Below, piece by piece: positions 7,201 through 8,874 of a DNA stretch of 8,874 bases (its first letter is position 1; the number at the start of each line of letters is the position of its first letter). The position numbers and the translations under genes were made by a program. The stretch comes from Hyphomicrobiales bacterium. Lineage in GTDB: Bacteria; Pseudomonadota; Alphaproteobacteria; Rhizobiales; UBA4765. The notes beneath the pieces were generated by a model, which saw only the letters and a list, made by a program, of their open reading frames with translations, had not been told where the DNA came from and searched no databases. The DNA lies in assembly GCA_027487195.1 (NCBI GenBank), contig JAIYEB010000424.1, positions 1 to 8,874 of the forward strand. The letters run 5' to 3'.

Positions 7201-8874
7201 TCAACCCGCAAAAGGCGTTTCGGGCAGGCCTTTGACGCCGGCCTTGATGGCAAAGACACTGCCCGAGAGGGGGGCTTCGGCAAGTTGCTGCGCGGACAGA
7301 CGAATACGCGCGCTCGTGATGTAAAGCGTTGAGAAATCCGGACCGCCGAACGCGCACGAAGTTGGTCTCGGAACCGGAAGGTTGATGACGCGGTCAACGC
7401 GTCCATCGGGCGAATAGCGCGTGACGCACCAGCCATCCCAATGGGCTGACCAGACATAGCCATTGGCATCAACCGCAAGACCATCCGGCGTGCCGACGCC
7501 TTCCGGCAGCTCGACGAACGTGCGCCGGTTGGAGATATCACCGCTGTCGAGATCGAAATCGTAGACGTAGATGCGCCTGGTGCCGGAATCCGTGAAGTAG
7601 AACAGCCGGTCGTCCGGGCTCCAGCCAAGACCGTTGGAGACGTGGAAACCCTCGTCCATCAGGGCGCAACGGCCATCCGGATCGAGCCTGTACAGGCTGC
7701 CATGCCCGGGCGTTGTATCGATGGCGAGCGTTCCGGCCCAGAACCGGCCCCGGCGATCGCATTTCCCGTCATTGAAGCGATTGCCAGGCCTTGCCGCTTC
7801 CGGAGAGGCTATGTTCGTGATCTGGCCCGTGGTGAGATCAATGGCCTTGAGGCCGGTCTGCATGGCCGCCAGAAAGCCACCGCGCTGGCGCGGCACCACC
7901 GCACTCACCAGTTCCGGCATCGCATGGGTCTGGAACGAGCCGTCCTGCGGATTTGCAACAATGATTGCGGGCGCCAGAATGTCGACAAGGGCAAGCTTCT
8001 GCTCTGCGGCCAACCATGTCGGCCCCTCGCCAAGAAAGGCTGTGGTGGGAACAACCGAGGTCACGTCGCTGCGGTCAGCGCCAAGCGGCCGGGGATTGAT
8101 GCTGATCGACATGGCAACCTGGCCCGCATTTCCGGAGATCCGACGCGCTGCCTCCATCACATCCCGGCCAAGCGTGTGCAGGCGATCAAGGCTCAGCCGA
8201 TAGGACGGTGCAAGAACAGCAATAGCGCCAATGGCGCGGGCGCGATGGTCGAGGATGGCAGCTGCAACAGAGCTGACGCCGACATGTTGCTCCTCAAACG
8301 AAACCGAGTAGCCCCGCGCCTTGGTCAAATCGAGCTGCTGGGCCATCGCCACCCGATCCGTGATCGTGTTCGGCGTAAACCGCTGCAGGTTCAGCCGGTT
8401 CAGCACCTGTTCGCGGATCAGGGGCTCGAGGTGCGCCAGAATAGCCTTGCCCGCGCCGCTGGCGTGAACCTTCGCGCGTGCGCCGACGCCATTGCCAAGC
8501 CGGACCGTCTGATTGGCCTCGCGCTGGTCGACGTAGAGCACTTCATCATCGTCAAGGATCGCCAGTCGGACCGTCTCACCCGTCAGATCCCGAAGCCGCT
8601 CAAGCTCCGGCTCGGCAGCACTTCTGAGATCGAACTGATCCCAGACCCGATGCGCCATCTCAAACAGGCGAAAGCCGAGATGATAGGTCTGGTCCCTGTC
8701 ATCAACGCGCAACAGGCCGGTCTCGGCCAGGGTTGAAAGCATGCGATGCGCGGTAGCCCGTGTCAGCCCGGCCTTGTCTGCAATCTCCGTGAAGCGCAGC
8801 CCCGGCTGCTTTGCGACAATGTCGAGCAGCGACAGGCCGCGGCGCAGCGCCTGCGCGCCGGGTATTTCGCGGAC
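7201..8874 (-). CDS. IclR-family regulator fused to SMP-30/gluconolactonase-type lactonase (N-terminus cut by window edge)
   Basis: The frame is open from the window edge to the TGA at 7203-7201, giving 557 visible residues. The first ~60 visible residues form an IclR winged helix-turn-helix (ALRRGLSLLDIVAKQPGL, then EIADKAGL and TAHRMLSTL). An effector domain follows to about residue 254, with the typical VHASGAGKAILAH and GVSSVAAAI blocks. From about residue 275 there is a full SMP-30/LRE six-bladed propeller. Its expected metal-site residues are all visible: E283 (LGEGPTW), N368 (RFNDGK), N414 (SNGLGW) and D464 (PDGLAVD). By family knowledge the propeller hydrolyses sugar lactones to aldonates in the cytoplasm, and the IclR part binds DNA and senses a small metabolite. 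Only a few N-terminal residues appear to be missing. It stands first in the operon, 4 bp before the ATPase gene, so autoregulation is likely. An internal ATG at 8112-8110 lies at the domain junction but has only a weak ribosome site. Both domain calls are secure; the substrate and effector are unknown. Confidence 0.93.
   Translation of the reverse strand, partial: VREIPGAQALRRGLSLLDIVAKQPGLRFTEIADKAGLTRATAHRMLSTLAETGLLRVDDRDQTYHLGFRLFEMAHRVWDQFDLRSAAEPELERLRDLTGETVRLAILDDDEVLYVDQREANQTVRLGNGVGARAKVHASGAGKAILAHLEPLIREQVLNRLNLQRFTPNTITDRVAMAQQLDLTKARGYSVSFEEQHVGVSSVAAAILDHRARAIGAIAVLAPSYRLSLDRLHTLGRDVMEAARRISGNAGQVAMSISINPRPLGADRSDVTSVVPTTAFLGEGPTWLAAEQKLALVDILAPAIIVANPQDGSFQTHAMPELVSAVVPRQRGGFLAAMQTGLKAIDLTTGQITNIASPEAARPGNRFNDGKCDRRGRFWAGTLAIDTTPGHGSLYRLDPDGRCALMDEGFHVSNGLGWSPDDRLFYFTDSGTRRIYVYDFDLDSGDISNRRTFVELPEGVGTPDGLAVDANGYVWSAHWDGWCVTRYSPDGRVDRVINLPVPRPTSCAFGGPDFSTLYITSARIRLSAQQLAEAPLSGSVFAIKAGVKGLPETPFAG

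Noticed and set aside
6165..7628. Extended ATPase reading of 487 residues
   Set aside because: The extra 144 N-terminal residues overlap the SMP-30 domain in another frame and are Ser/Arg/Pro-rich without ABC similarity. The ATG at 7196 gives the canonical N-terminus.
7642..8736. 364-codon plus-strand open frame opposite the IclR-SMP-30 gene
   Set aside because: It is antisense to clearly recognisable IclR and SMP-30 motifs and has no motifs of its own.
7201..8742. Treating the IclR-SMP-30 gene as starting at the ATG at 8742
   Set aside because: That ATG lies inside the recognition helix region (HRMLSTL). The frame continues upstream through the rest of the helix-turn-helix to the window edge, so the true start lies beyond the window.
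7201..8874. Apparent fusion as a sequencing or assembly artefact
   Set aside because: One frame is kept through both complete domains with no stop and normal codon use across the junction. An error would have to remove a stop without shifting the frame. It cannot be fully excluded without other data.

Overview
The window is one unbroken, very compact gene cluster. All nine coding regions lie on the minus strand, so transcription runs from high to low coordinates. No gene-free stretch exceeds 43 bp, and I see no RNA genes, mobile elements, CRISPR arrays, terminators or long repeats. The high G+C content, the strong third-position G/C bias (which opens long spurious antisense frames), and the protein families point to an alphaproteobacterium, probably of the Rhizobiales/Caulobacterales type. 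That placement is inference from sequence style, not a phylogenetic result.

Layout in transcription order: (1) 8874-7201, a single open frame encoding an IclR-type regulator fused to an SMP-30/gluconolactonase-type lactonase, with its extreme N-terminus cut by the window edge; (2) 7196-6165, a MalK/UgpC-type sugar ABC ATPase; (3) 6168-5401, an SDR dehydrogenase closely resembling the Caulobacter D-xylose 1-dehydrogenase type; (4) 5357-4080, a family-1 extracellular solute-binding protein with a probable Tat signal; (5) 4076-3138 and (6) 3138-2302, the two MalF/MalG-like permeases; (7) 2305-1370, a DHDPS/NAL-superfamily lyase or dehydratase; (8) 1383-208, an enolase-superfamily (mandelate racemase subgroup) sugar-acid dehydratase; (9) 193-1, the N-terminal 64 residues of a second, different DHDPS-family protein. 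The junctions are +4, -4, +43, +3, -1, -4, -14 and +14 nt, which indicates one operon with translational coupling.

Together the genes make a coherent non-phosphorylative sugar pathway. An aldose is imported by the ABC system and oxidised at C1 by the SDR to an aldonolactone. The SMP-30 domain hydrolyses the lactone to an aldonate, the enolase-family enzyme dehydrates the aldonate to a 2-keto-3-deoxy acid, and one or both DHDPS-family enzymes dehydrate or cleave that product. The sugar itself cannot be read from the sequence; a pentose or 6-deoxyhexose is plausible. The most unusual element is the regulator-enzyme fusion, in which an apparently complete IclR repressor/activator and an apparently catalytically complete lactonase of the same pathway share one polypeptide and head the operon they probably control.
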